Of a stretch of DNA of 64,000 nucleotides, positions 1 to 11,801 are shown piece by piece. Positions within the stretch are counted from its first letter, which is position 1. The number at the start of each line of letters is the position of its first letter. The notes below the pieces were generated by a model. It saw only the letters and a list, made by a program, of their open reading frames with translations. It ran no database searches and was not told the origin of the DNA. Location of the stretch: the NCBI GenBank assembly GCA_947685225.1, contig CANTUV010000035.1:3107501-3171500 (forward strand), in the 5' to 3' direction. This DNA is from Garcia nutans (taxonomy: Eukaryota > Streptophyta > Magnoliopsida > Malpighiales > Euphorbiaceae). A program made the position numbers and the translations under genes.

Positions 1-1215
1 TTGAAGGTTTAGATGGATGTTAACTTTGTATAATTTTATCATTTACTTTCTATTTTGTTCCTTTATTTCTAACTGTTATAGGATTTATTAATTTTTCTGC
101 TTTAAGTTTCTTCTATAAATTCTTTTAAACCAATAAAAAAATTTCATATTAACTTCATAATATTTTACAAAATTATTATATTCATTTTTTACAGATTCAA
201 AATCTTTTACCTTATTTATTACTTATTTTAATTTATTTGAATTCTTTATTGATGTTAATTCTTTATCTAATTTATCTTTATTAAATATAAATTTTTTATT
301 AATTATATTTAGTTCTTTATCTATGCTTTCTATATTATTGGTCATGAAAAAGGCTGTAGGTGATTCAGGTAGAGAAGGAGATCGTTCTCTAACTTGAAGT
401 TGATTATAATTAGGGTTTGATTCCAAATGGTTCATGGTTCTTGTTGGATTATAAAAAAAATGGTACAATTGTACTATAATCTACACCTTTTAATTTACTA
501 CTTATTTCAGGTATATCTGATATAAAATGCCTAGGCTTTACTACTGTTTATATAACATGTTTAGGTTCATTTTCTTTATATGAAACATATATAACATAAG
601 GTAATTGTGAGACTCTACCTATAGCTACTGTCGAAACAGAGGAAGAAGAGTCTGAATACATAATGCTAATATTATATCTATTAAATTTTAATTTAACTTT
701 ACTATCTTCATATTGTTTAATTTTGCTAAGTTTTATATTAGACTTTACTATTTTTTTTTTGTTCTGGAGGGGAAATGACATCTTTTAAGACTCATTCATC
801 AGGGAGGCTAATATCTTTTTATTGAATAGTTCTAAGAATTACTGTATTGGCTTTATTTAAGTCTGTTTGAAAAAATTTGGCTTTTCCTAATTTAGGTTTC
901 ATTATATACTTTGTTGCAAAGATAGATACTATAGTTTTATACTTTATTTTATACATTAATGCTACTGGAATGGATCTTTCAAGTATTTTATAATTATGAA
1001 TTTTAATTTCTAATATTACACTCTTTAATATATTCAGATCATTTAAGAATATAGTTATATCATGAAAACAGTCAAATGAGATAGATCTACTATTCAAACT
1101 GATTTTTATAGTTCCTAATAATGAATCATTAAAATTTACAAATCTAGCATCTCTAATAACTGCTGGAATACTAATATTTAATCTTTCTCTGGTTAAAGAC
1201 TTTATTTCTATCAAT
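1..1215 (-). pseudogene. decayed caulimovirid-like movement-protein fragment
   Basis: Three minus-strand open stretches follow one another (1214-819, 781-548, 468-223). They look like pieces of one reading frame that leaves the window at base 1. The first resembles the 30K-type movement protein region of plant pararetroviruses (Caulimoviridae): a beta-rich stretch with an RDARF-like motif and a long hydrophobic/basic core. The second continues it, and the third is charged and helical. In-frame stops separate the first and second pieces (two in the 781-840 stretch), and the third is offset, so no product is made. This is best read as an old endogenous viral copy integrated beside the NLR cluster. 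No reverse transcriptase, protease or coat region is visible here; those would lie left of the window if present. The family assignment rests on recalled resemblance only, and an unrelated retroelement is possible. Confidence 0.5.
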
Positions 1216-2134
1216 ACAAGTCTTATATGTATATATTTATATTTTTTTATTTTTATGGTGCTTTATAGATTATGCAGACAATAATATTATTTTTTCAAAA
1301 GATTTACTTAATTATGTATCCATTTCTTCAGCTTTAATTATCTAATTATTTTTAAATATATTTAATTTAAAAATTTTATAAATATATTCTTTATCTATAT
1401 TAGGTATTATCCAATTATTAATTATTTTATTAAAATCTTTTAATATTATTTTATTTTTGTCTATAATTCTTTTACTTTTTTATGACTAAGAGTCATCAGA
1501 TTAGTTGTACTAGCAGATTTATATAAAAATAGCTTTATTTTTAAATATTTAAAAAATAAAATTTAAAATATTTTTATGTTATTTTTAAATACGACTATTG
1601 ATTTACGGTATTAAATATTTAATTATTGGCTGAAACGAGTATATTATTTATTTTTAAATTATTAAATTAAAATTTTAATTATAAAAATAATTTTATATTT
1701 ATCAACTAAAAAATTTAAGAGGAGAACGACTGTGATACCAGCAAAGCCTTTGCCTTGGAATGACTGGTCAACAGACTCAACGCCATGAAGCGGGAAGCAA
1801 AAACCTTCCCAGAAAATTGCAATGGCCACTTTAAGCTTTTCTCGTTTTCTCAGCTCAACCCAGAAAAAAAAAAAATTCTTTTCCCCTTTAGCTTCTCCAA
1901 TTTGATGGAAATATCGATTTGTTTTTGCATTTATATCCCCAGAAAGTGAAAGAGAGCGTTGAATTTCAATCCCCAAAAAAGAAAAATGAAAAAGAATGAG
2001 TGGAAGATTTCAAGTTACCAATATATCAAACCCACAAATTATTTCCTCTTCATTGATTTAATTCCTCACTAGTAATTTGCAAGATTTTTCGGAGTGGATT
2101 TTTTTTTTTGGGATTTTCTGGTGAAGAAAGAAAG
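1216..2134 (+). promoter_or_regulatory. spacer and presumed promoter/5' leader of NRG1-like copy 1
   Basis: The first 450 bases are AT-rich, with no gene seen. From about 1985 to 2134 the sequence resembles the leader-like stretch at about 7340-7474 (a shared pattern of AGATTTC, ATCAAACC, ACAAATT and CATTGATTTA blocks). That conservation in position relative to the ATG marks it as the 5' leader/proximal promoter of the NLR family. A short open frame on the minus strand (1976-1662) has no family resemblance and is treated as chance. Confidence 0.45.
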
Positions 2135-5100
2135 ATGGCAGCTACACTCTTCGCATCAGCAGCTGCAGGAGCTGGGTTGGAGATACTTTATGGAAATTTT
2201 ATTAGAATTATTTTACAGGTAAGGAGAGGCAATGCTCTGTTTCGAAAAACTTTGGGGGACCTGGAAGATATGCTACAATCTATTTGGCCAAGTATAAAAA
2301 AAAAAACGAATCATTAAATAGAGAGTTCGATCGGCCAGAAGAAATTAAAGGGTTAATAGATTTGATAAAGAAAGGCGAGGTTTTAGTGCATAAATGCTCT
2401 GAAATCCATAAATATAATTATATCAAGAAGCCTCTTTATTCCAAGAAATTAAAAAGTTAGAAGAGTCCATTCCCAGATATGTTACTACCATTTTGGCACT
2501 GCATCATGAAAGGGGAGAAAATCTGATTCTCCCTAAAACCTAAATCATGCATAGATCACTAGATTATTCAAATTAAATTACAAAGGGCTAAATTGCATAC
2601 CTTACATCATCGTATGTTAAAGCTGAAGACGATTTTGGAGTTTGTCGCCTTCCAGGGGATACACACTTTAAGTTTAGCGGAAGCACTACTGAAAGAACGT
2701 AATGTTCTCTCAAAATTGTTATGTTCCCCCGGAAACTACGACTCCTTATTTATAACTGAATAAATGATGATTAATTTCTATTTTGGTCCTTCAACAAAAC
2801 AGAAATTCTTATCGGTCTCTACACTTATAATCCTATTACAATTAGGACACCTCAATAGTCAACAATCCTAATTTGATCAAAATTTTAATTGACTATTTTA
2901 ATTTGACTGCAATACATATTTAATATTTAAATATATTTAGCCCATACTTATGATTAATTAGAGGATTAATTTTATCAATATAAAATTAATTCTAACACAT
3001 CAAGCATCAAATATAAAAGAAAATTTGTTTGAAACGAGAATTCTAAGTACCCAGATCAGGAACTCAAGCATTGGAGCATCCAGGGGTGGAGGGTCCAGCA
3101 GTAAGAGTGGTTTTGTGGGTGGGTGTTCACCTCCTGGGCTTGAGGTCAAGCCAATTGGATTAGAAATTCCTTTGAAGGATTTGAAAGAAAAAATACTGAA
3201 GAATGATGAGGTCTTACAAGTGATTTTGGTATCTGAAGATCCAGATATTAAAGGCAGGCACCTACTTATTCCACATTTCAGTTTACTCCCATTTATTTTT
3301 TCCTGTTTCTTCTAATTTTTAGTGATATGAGTACATATGTTTGCATACAGGTTTGTTTAATCATAGTGCAAAATTTTCTGCTTATTTGGCATTCAGAAGT
3401 TAACAGCAGCATTGATTATCTTTTATCTATAATAGGCTTTTTATTCGATGGTTTTTTTATGAATAATATGTTACTTGGCCATAGTATTGGTGGTTCTACC
3501 AGTGATGCAAGTCATTTCAGCACAAGATGATAGAACCACCGACATTCTCCTCCAATCCCAGTGACTAATTGATATAGATAATTATGCAATATTAAGATTT
3601 TGATATAAACTGTTGAATCTTGGTAGCTGTTAAAGAATGATTTAGGTACAGTTGACCATTCATTGACTTGAAAGTCCTTAGAAGTGATTTGCATCCAATG
3701 AGTGGACTTCGATCTCAGAAAATATGCCACAGCTGTATCCTGATTCCTGCTTTTCTCTGTGTTTGAAGATTAGGATTGTGATATTCACCCGTAAAGATTT
3801 GGCATAACATTCTTTCCAATGTGACTTGCTACAGAATTCCTGTAGAAATTTTCGATGTTCTTATATGGTGTTATGATTCTGAACAGAAAAATACAAGGGG
3901 AACATCTTCTTTTTAACCGTCTCAAAATCACCTAACCTGCTGGTGATTGTACAGAGGCTATTCCAGCATATGGATCAGATGGTGCCTGATTTTCTAAGTG
4001 AGAAAGATGCAGTTAACCAATTGGAAAATTTGTTCAGGTCCACAGGACAGGACCATATCCTGCTGGTCCTTAACGATATTTGGTCTAAAGCAGAATCACT
4101 TGTTGATATGCTCAAGTTTCGCATACCAGGTTACAAGATTTTGGCGACATCAAGATTTGAATTTCCACGGTTTGGTTCCAGCTATAAATTGCAAACGCGA
4201 AGTGAAACAGATTCCATGACTCTTTTTTGTCACCTGGTGTTTCTGCCAGATGCAAACTCATACAGACCAGACCAAGATGTTGTGAATAAGGTGCTTCATT
4301 AACCTGCATTTATGGACATGCATGTATAATTATTCTCATTTGATTTTTGCTTTTTTATGTAAGGCATCCATACATGCAAATGTAGTACATCAGTGAAATT
4401 TTAATTTAAAAGGTAAATACATCTTTCTGAAAAAACTAACATGCTTATACCCAGAACAACAAGCGATGAGCAATACTCTTTGCATTGGTTCGCAGATAGT
4501 GGCAGTCTTTAAGGGATTCCCACTAGCCATTTCAGTGGTTGGCAAATCACTATGTGGAAAGTCTGAAGCCGAATGGAGCAAGAGAATTAAAGAATATTCT
4601 AAAGCTGCGTGTATCATAGCTAACTTTGAGGTTGAGCTGCTTCACTGTCTTCAAACCAGTGTTGATGCCTTAAAAGATAATTCTGTAGCCAAGGTGTGTT
4701 ACATGGACCTAGGTTCCTTTCCTGAAGATCAAAAGATTCCTGCTACTACGCTAATTGATCCGTGGGCTGCATGGCATAACCTTGATGAAGATGATGCCAT
4801 TGCCAATCTCTATGAACTCTCTGGCCGGAATCTGGTTGATCTTGTTGTTACAAGGTATGATACGTATGAGTATGTGTTAATATTTTATGTTGTAATAGCT
4901 TTTACATTTTACAGCCTAGTGATGTTTGTATTTGTCTCATCTTTTGCAGCTTTCAACAATAATGAAAATGCAATAGAATTTACCAATGTTTCTTGAGTGG
5001 AATCTTAATAATTGTTTGACATTCTAATGGACAAGTATTTAATTTGTGTTAATAGCATTTAAATCCTTGCTTAGGAGACCAGTCTGAATAAACTGAGAAA

Positions 5101-6405
5101 CCAAAGATAGCCCTTATTGAGCTTGACTGTAATGGAGATCAAATTTGTTCTTGGTCCAATTAAACTTTTATTATAGTTTTGCATAAGATATGCACATGAT
5201 AATATCTGTCTGGGTAGATGAAGAGTCTGTTTCTAAGCATTCAACTTCTGTCTTGCACCAGGAAACTTGCAAGTGAAGACTATGGTTCTGTTAATGTACT
5301 GCAGCATGATTTGCTGAGAGAGTTGGCAATCATTCAAAGCAACATAGGAAGGATTGAACACAGAAAAAGGCTATTTATAGACATTAGTAGAAATAAAATT
5401 CCTGAATGGTGGGTGGAACAAAAGCAACTATTTGTCAGGGCCAAGCTCTTATCCATATGCACAGGTTGATAATTTTTCTTTCTATTTGCTTCACATAAAC
5501 CGAGTCAAAAACACACATACACGAAACCTACACATTTTAAACTTTAAATTTTATGATCCCACATTGTTTCACCGTAAGAGACATTGCTTGCAGATGGATT
5601 GTTCTCATCATGTTGCTACAGCATGGAAGCACCTGAATTTGAGGTTCTAGTTCTGAATTTCCAGACAGAGAACTACACCTTACCCCGGTTCATGAGTGGA
5701 ATGAATAAGCTAAAGGTCCTAATAATTGCAAATTATGGTTTCTTTACTGCTGAATTGAGCAATTTCCAGCTTGTTAGTTCCTTGCGCAATCTAAAGAGAA
5801 TCAGATTGGAAAAGGTTTTGATTCCATCATCTTTCTTGAGCTCCTTACAATTGGAGAAGCTAGAAAAGATATCCTTAGTTATGTGTAATATTGGTCAAGC
5901 TTTCAGTAATTCTGTCATCAGGATTCCTAATTTAGTGGAGATTAACATTGATTACTGCAATGATTTGGAAGAATTAACAGATGGGTTCTGTGATCTGTAC
6001 CAGCTAAGAAAGATCACATTAACCAATTGTCATAAACTGTTTGTGCTGCCAGAAGACATAGGAAAGCTGGTTAATTTGGAGGTGCTGAGACTTGATTCCT
6101 GCATAGAATTGTTAGAGTTGCCAGAGACAATTGGGAGGCTTCATAATTTGAGAATTCTTGGCATCTCTGACTGTTTGAGCATGAAAAGTTTGCCAGAACA
6201 GATTGGTGAGTTGTCTATTTTAAAAAAGCTATACATGATTGAATGCTCAAGCTGCGAATTGCCATGGTCAGTTCTGAAACTTGTCCACCTAAAGGAGGTG
6301 ATATGTGATGAAGAAACAGCCAATTCATGGAAAGTTTTTGAGCCTTACCTTCCAAATCTGAAAATAAAGATGCATAAAGATATCAACTTGAACTGGCTTC
6401 ACTAA
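2135..6405 (+). pseudogene. NRG1-type helper NLR, copy 1 (exon 1 broken, NB-LRR remainder intact)
   Basis: An RPW8-NB-ARC-LRR protein (RNL class, NRG1 branch; helpers for TIR-type immune receptors that form calcium-permeable resistosomes). The ATG at 2135 starts the RPW8 domain, which shifts frame at an A11 run (2296-2306; stop 2315-2317) and again near 2445. About 480 unrelated bases follow. Exon 1 then resumes (about 3020-3255) but lacks the P-loop: the segment before DIKG is about 15 residues shorter than in copy 2. Later exons look intact: 3887-4290 (kinase-2 reads LLVLNDIW, first Asp to Asn), 4496-4854 (GLPL-like KGFPLAI, RNBS-D-like SFPEDQ), 5262-5464 (MHD-position QHD) and 5594-6405 (LRRs, ending INLNWLH, typical of NRG1). 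Introns have GT-AG ends, except that intron 1 seems to begin with GC. It could be a dead gene, or express an N-truncated protein like Arabidopsis NRG1C. The family is certain; its activity is not. Confidence 0.85.
2541..3020. other. unrelated insertion splitting NRG1-like copy 1 exon 1
   Basis: In copy 2, exon 1 runs without a break from RPW8 to the P-loop. In copy 1, about 480 bases that code for nothing recognisable lie between the end of RPW8 and the linker that starts near 3020. The stretch is AT-rich at its right side and has a less AT-rich middle (2620-2760). I see no clear terminal repeats or target duplication, so it may be a degraded transposon, or a replaced segment. Confidence 0.45.
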
Positions 6406-7339
6406 TCATTGTTTCTTTATGTTAATTCTCCACACCTCTGATTCTGATTTTCTAATTATATCAGACATTAATTTCAGTTTTTTTTGAGTAAAAAATATGT
6501 GCAATTTTGTTTAGTGTTAGCAACAGCAAGTTGAAGCCACCAAAAGAAGGCTAACCTTGAGGTTCTGGGATAAGAAGGTCTTAGTTCAACTTCAAATCTG
6601 ATAGAGAATAAAAATTTTTTAGATTTATTTCCTGTTCAATATGAATTATGGTTTATTGCAGTTTATCTGGTAATGTGTAATTTAATATTGTAATTACACT
6701 GTTTAAAGCACAATTAAATATTGATTATTAATTCATGCACAGCAAACAATTTTAGAATTAATATAAAAATATTTGACTCTCACTTGGTTTACAAAGTAAT
6801 TACAAAAGATTATTTAAAAAAAGGTCTACTACTTCTATTAATTTATTATAAATTTAGCTATAAATAGACAATCAACATCTCTATTTAATTATATTTTATA
6901 TGTGGTTTTCAGATGAATACTTTGTCAGATAAAGAAAATATAAAAGTCTGAGTCAGAGGGCAACCCAACAATAAAATCTTTAATCTTTTCTATTTATTTT
7001 ACAAGAAAATAAAATTTCAGTTTAAATTTTGAATAAAGTGAAAAGAATTTTAACAAGAACGGAAAAACTATAATTGATTGTTTAAATTAATCAAAAGAAT
7101 TAGTTATACAATCAGATTAAGAAAAGCAGTTTTGGTAGTGAAAGAAGTGGAATTTTAGAACAAAAGTCTCTGACTTGAAGAGTTGCAGTGACTAGTTAAG
7201 AAGCTTCCTTGTAAACTTCCTCCTCAGTGCTCACCATTTTTTAGTATCTTTTTAACTCTCTTGAACCCTTAAAAGCATCTCTATTCAAAGAATAAGCACA
7301 GTTTGAAAGAGAGAAGGTTTTTGCTTTAAGTTCAAACCC
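6406..7339. other. intergenic spacer, nothing recognised
   Basis: This is AT-rich DNA between copy 1 and the next NLR relic. The first 200 bases probably contain the 3'UTR of copy 1. No coding resemblance, structured repeat or RNA gene was recognised. Confidence 0.5.
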
Positions 7340-7560
7340 TGAAAAAACAGAACAATGAGTGAAAGATTTCCATTTTCCAAAATAATCAAACCTACAAATT
7401 CTTTCTCCATTGATTTACCCAAGATTCATAATGAATTGGGTTTTTCCTTTTTTTTTTCATGGCGAAGAAGGGAAATGGCAGCTTCATAATTTTTGAAAAT
7501 TTTATTAGCAAATTCTTTTCTTAGCTTGATTGGCAAGAAAAGCAGCAGTAAAATTTGCTT
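7340..7560 (+). pseudogene. NRG1-type promoter/start relic (third array member)
   Basis: About 130 bases before the ATG at 7475 match the leader of copy 1 (1985-2134) block by block, including the T-rich tract and the GAAGAA-rich bases just before the start. The coding part begins with the same MAA codons and then jumps: most of the first 20 codons seen in copy 1 are missing, a TAA falls in frame at codon 5, and a shared GAAAATTTTATTAG block resumes right after. Beyond about 7560 the likeness fades. This is a leftover of an additional array member. It has no coding capacity but might still have promoter activity. Confidence 0.6.
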
Positions 7561-7789
7561 CTCGAAACATATGAATTTAGTGAATCTCTTCAAAACTATT
7601 CGCTAGCTCTTTGATATTGCAAAGAATGTTGTTTAGTACTGGAAAGAATGTTGTTTGGATAAGAAAGAAAAAGAATGTTTTTTAGTCTTACTTGAATGAT
7701 GCTTGGAAATTGCACTGGTAAAAGGAAGAACAGAGGAAAGGATTGCCTTTAGTAAGCATCCAATTCATTTTCTTTAAGGAGGAATATTT

Positions 7790-8040
7790 AATGTAAAATG
7801 ACATTTCCTATTGTATTTTTATAAATTTTTATTTTTTTATTAAAAATATTTTAGATATTTTATTATAAATTTATTATAAATAATGTAAAATTTATAAATT
7901 TATTGTAAACTCATTATAAAATTTATAAATTCATTGTAAACTGATTATAAACTCATTGTAAAATTTATAAACTCATTGTAAACTAATAAAAATATGATAT
8001 TTTGGTATAATATTTTTTTTACTCTTTTAGATTAAATAAT
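7790..8040 (+). repeat. AT-rich dispersed repeat, copy A
   Basis: Near-repeating TTTATAAACTCATTGTAAACT-like units fill 7850-7990, flanked by a block starting AAAATGACA and a closing AAAATATGATATTTT block. The same order of blocks occurs in inverted orientation at about 17730-17990. That shared architecture suggests a dispersed, probably miniature, element family. No transposase or clear target duplication is seen. Confidence 0.55.
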
Positions 8041-8568
8041 AATAATAAAACCATATAATTTTAAATTTTATCATAAATTATATACATTCGCTTAATTGAA
8101 CCAAAATTTAAATTAACCGATATTTATAATACTTTCAAATTAATAATTAAATTAAACTATTTTTAAAAATAATAAAAATAAAAATAATTAAATTGAACTA
8201 AAATTAATAAAATATAATATAGATAAATAAAATATTTTAAATTTATTTATTGATTATACGTGAATTAATTAAATAATAAATTTTAACTTAAATATCATTA
8301 ATTTATATATTATTAAAATAAAAGTAAAAAAAATATTATTAAAATATTAAATATTATTAACAAAAACTCAATGTCACTAAGTCAATGGCCACTAAGTCAA
8401 TGTCAGCGATTAATAAAAGCAAGCCTACAACAAGCGCATTGACTCTGCCCTTTCCTCTGTTGCTTCTCCTGTACCGTTTCCACCATATTCTGTTCAGCCA
8501 GGACCAACAAAACTTCATATTCTTGAGTTCTGAAACTTGTAATTTCCTATACAAGAAAAGTATCAGTA
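8041..8568 (+). promoter_or_regulatory. AT-rich spacer and presumed leader of NRG1-like copy 2
   Basis: Bases 8041-8360 are extremely AT-rich. From about 8367 the composition becomes normal, and there is a short tandem duplication (two near copies of a 15-base CACTAAGTCAATG-type unit). The ATG of copy 2 lies at 8569. The leader does not resemble those of copy 1 or the 7340 relic, so the promoter may have been replaced or diverged. Confidence 0.35.
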
Positions 8569-11500
8569 ATGGCAGCTGGGCTTATTGGCGAGGCTGCATT
8601 AGGAGCAGTATTTGGAGAGCTATTAAAAGCAGTTCTAAAAGCAAGAAACAGAGCTCTTATGTTCAACTCCATTCTTGAGCGTATAGAATCCATTCTTATT
8701 TCCTTAACTCCTATCATTAAAGAAATTGAAGGGCTCAACAAAATCTTGGATAGGCCAAAAGAGGATACACAGAAAATAATGGAAGAAATCAAGAAAGGCA
8801 AGAAACTAATTCTTGAATGTTCAAGAATGCATTGGTGGTATGCCTGCTGCTGTTGGAAAAGGACTAAATATGCAGGAAAGCTTATTAATTTATAAAAGAA
8901 CACTCAATTTGTTCTTTCAAATTGCTGTGCAAGCTCAACAATCAAGAGATGGTAAAGAAACTTTGTTGGAGACAAAAGATTTGCGTATGGATTTGAAGGG
9001 TTTAGCTTTGAATATAAAGAGCAGCAGAGTGCACAATGTTAATCGGTATAATTCTCCGTTGGTGCTCCCTGAACCACCTTTGAATCCTGTAGGATTAGAG
9101 CTGCCATTAGAGGAATTGAAGATAGAGCTTTTTAATGATGGGGTTTCCATGGTTGTTTTATCTGCTCCTACAGGTTGTGGAAAGACTACTTCGGCTAAAC
9201 TACTTTGTCATGATAAAGAAGTTAAAGGTATCACCATTTTATTATGATAAGCATATTTATTTTTTTCATCATACATTTGTTAAGGAACTAGTAATCAAAA
9301 TTTAGTATTTTGAAATATTATTGTCTAAGAAAGTAGGAAATTTCCCTCTGTGTGTGTGTGTGTCTTCTTTCTTTAGAAAAATCCCAATATTGAATTGTGT
9401 TTGTGGAGTGGCATCTTCCAGGTATTCCGGGTTTGGCTGGATCTAGTCCAAATATGTGGGAAAGTTTGAGCAAGGGTTTTGGCTTCCCACATCGGTAAGA
9501 GAGTGTGCGTTTAGATAATATATTGGTTATGATTTTATAGTAGGATGTGTCCGGTTATTGTTCATTACAATTTCAAGTGTTCCTATTTTCCTTTTGCTGA
9601 GCCAAATTAATGAGAGATTCATACTAAATCTGTAGATTCTTTAATATCTGTCATCTGAAATCCATCCATCCATCCAAACTTGAGCTAATCTTTTGAGGGA
9701 GTTATCTGATATAGAATTTTGGATATTGCACAGAGAAATTTAATGATAATATCTTCTACATAATTGTGTCAAGAAAACCAACTATGGAGGGCATTGTGCA
9801 GAGAGTTTATCAGCATAAGGGTTATGATGTGCCTTTGTTTCAAAGTGATGAACATTTGATCTACCACCTGGAACAATTTTTGAAGAGTCTAACACCAAGT
9901 CCAATATTGTTAGTCCTGGATGATATTTGGCCTGAATCAGAGTCTATTCTTGATAAGTTGAAGTTCCAAATCAAAGATTACAAGATTTTGGTAACATCAA
10001 GATCTGCATTTCCAAGATTTGGTTCTACATATAAGTTGAAGCTGCTAAATGATAAAGATGCCGTGACTCTTTTTCACAATTCAGCTTTCCTTTCTGATAA
10101 GAGCTCTAATATTGATAAAGACATTGTGAACAAGGTATCTTACAGTCTGTTAAGTATTGAAAATGAAATTGAAACTGTTTTTTCAAAAAGATATTGTTGA
10201 GAACTTAATTTTGCTGTGTGCGCTATCGTTGTCTCAATATTTATCTTCCAATTTGTGTTATTGAGTTGCAGATGGTAAAAGTTTGCAAGGGATTTCCACT
10301 GGCCATTGGAGTAGTTGGCAGATCACTTTGTGGAGAACCTGAAGAAGTATGGATAAAAGGAGAAATAGAATTATCAAAAGGCGGTACTATTTTCAAATAC
10401 AGTGATCTGCTTAATTGTCTTAAAAGCAGTTTAGATGCCTTGGATAATAAGGTAGTTAAGGAATGTTTCATGGACTTGTGTTCATTTCCTGAAGACCAAA
10501 GAATTCCTGTTACTGCACTAATCGATATGTGGGCAGAATTATACGACTTAGACGAAGAAGGTGTTTATACCATTTCCAATCTCCACGAACTCTCTAGCAG
10601 AAATTTAATTGATCTTGTAATCACAAGGTATCCTGTTAGCTTTTGCCCTGTAAACTTTGCAGCAAACTTGTGATAATTATATTGTTCGTAAAGAATCGAA
10701 ATTTGATCCATTATCAGGAAAGATGCAAGTGGATACTATAATCAGCATGATCTCCTAAGAGAGTTAGCCATTCATCAGAGCAACTCAGAATCTGGGCAGC
10801 AGAAAAAAAGATTAATTCTGGAGATAAGCACCAACGAAGCTATCAGGCGTGAGGTCTGCTTGTGTACTCGCCTCTTGTCTCTCTCCACAGGTTATTCATT
10901 TCTTTCCAGCATATACTCATATGCAAGTGTCTATAAGATCTATTGTCCACACCAAATTTCGCATTTCTTTTCTGCAGATGAGAAGTTCTCATCAAGTTGG
11001 TGCAACATAGAAGCTTCTGTAGTTGAAGTTTTAGTTCTAAACTTTCTAAGAGCTATGTCTTACCTGAATTTATAGAAAAAATTGAAGAGATTAAAGGATC
11101 TGATAGTCACAAATTACAGTTTCTTGCCTGCTGAAATAAGAAATTTTCCAATTCTTAGTACTATATCCAATTTGAAGAGAATCAGATTGGAGAAGATTTC
11201 AGTTCCTTCATTTGGCTTCACCTCTGTACAGTTTAAGAATCTGCAGAGGATGGCCTTGGTGCTCTGCAATCTCGATCAAGCTTTTAGTAGTACATCTAAC
11301 ATCCAGGTTTCAGATGCATTGCCAAACTTGGTGGAAATAAACATCGCGTACTGCAACGATTTGGTAGAGTTTCCTGTTGGCCTGTGTCAACTCATCCAGC
11401 TAAAGAAACGTAGCATCACCAATTGTTGCAAGTTAAATGCATTGCCTAAATAAATTGGCAAGTTGATTCATTTACAGGTTTTAAGACTTAGTTCATGTAT

Positions 11501-11801
11501 TGAACTGTTTTATCGAGCACGATCAGAAGCCTCCAGGAATTGAGTGTTCTTGACATATGAGTGTTCAGAAATCAGAAAATTTGGTGATCTGCATTGTCTA
11601 AGAAAGCTCCGCCTGATGGGATGCTCAAACAAGATCGAGTTGCCGGGAACAATATTGAATCTTGGGCATCTCAAGGAAGTGATATGTGATGAAGAAATAG
11701 CCATCCTATGGGAGCCTTTTGCTAACATTCTTAAGAATTTGAAGATCGAGGTGCATAAAGAAGATATCAACTTAAACTGGCTTTACAATTGTAGCAACTG
11801 A
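8569..11801 (+). pseudogene. NRG1-type helper NLR, copy 2 (multiple frame breaks)
   Basis: Same RNL family and gene structure as copy 1. Exon 1 (8569-9227) encodes RPW8, but a frameshift near 8890 (stop 8893-8895) separates it from a second frame carrying the linker and an intact P-loop (TGCGKTT, about 9174-9194). Exon 2 (about 9733-10134) has kinase-2 LLVLDDIW and RNBS-B KILVTSR. Exon 3 (10272-10627) has GFPLAI and SFPEDQ. Exon 4 (10718-10888) has the QHD motif, but the segment after it is shortened. The LRR exon begins at 10979 and has a stop at 11073-11075 inside a shifted patch, another stop at 11451-11453 where copy 1 has a Glu codon, and a rearranged, shortened stretch at about 11500-11560. 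It then recovers to the family ending INLNWLY. Nucleotide-binding motifs are intact, but the full protein cannot be made as read. Sequencing error could explain one break, not all. Confidence 0.85.

Noticed and set aside
1662..1976. Minus-strand open frame of about 100 codons before NRG1-like copy 1
   Set aside because: It has no family resemblance, low-complexity Phe/Lys runs, and overlaps the leader of copy 1.
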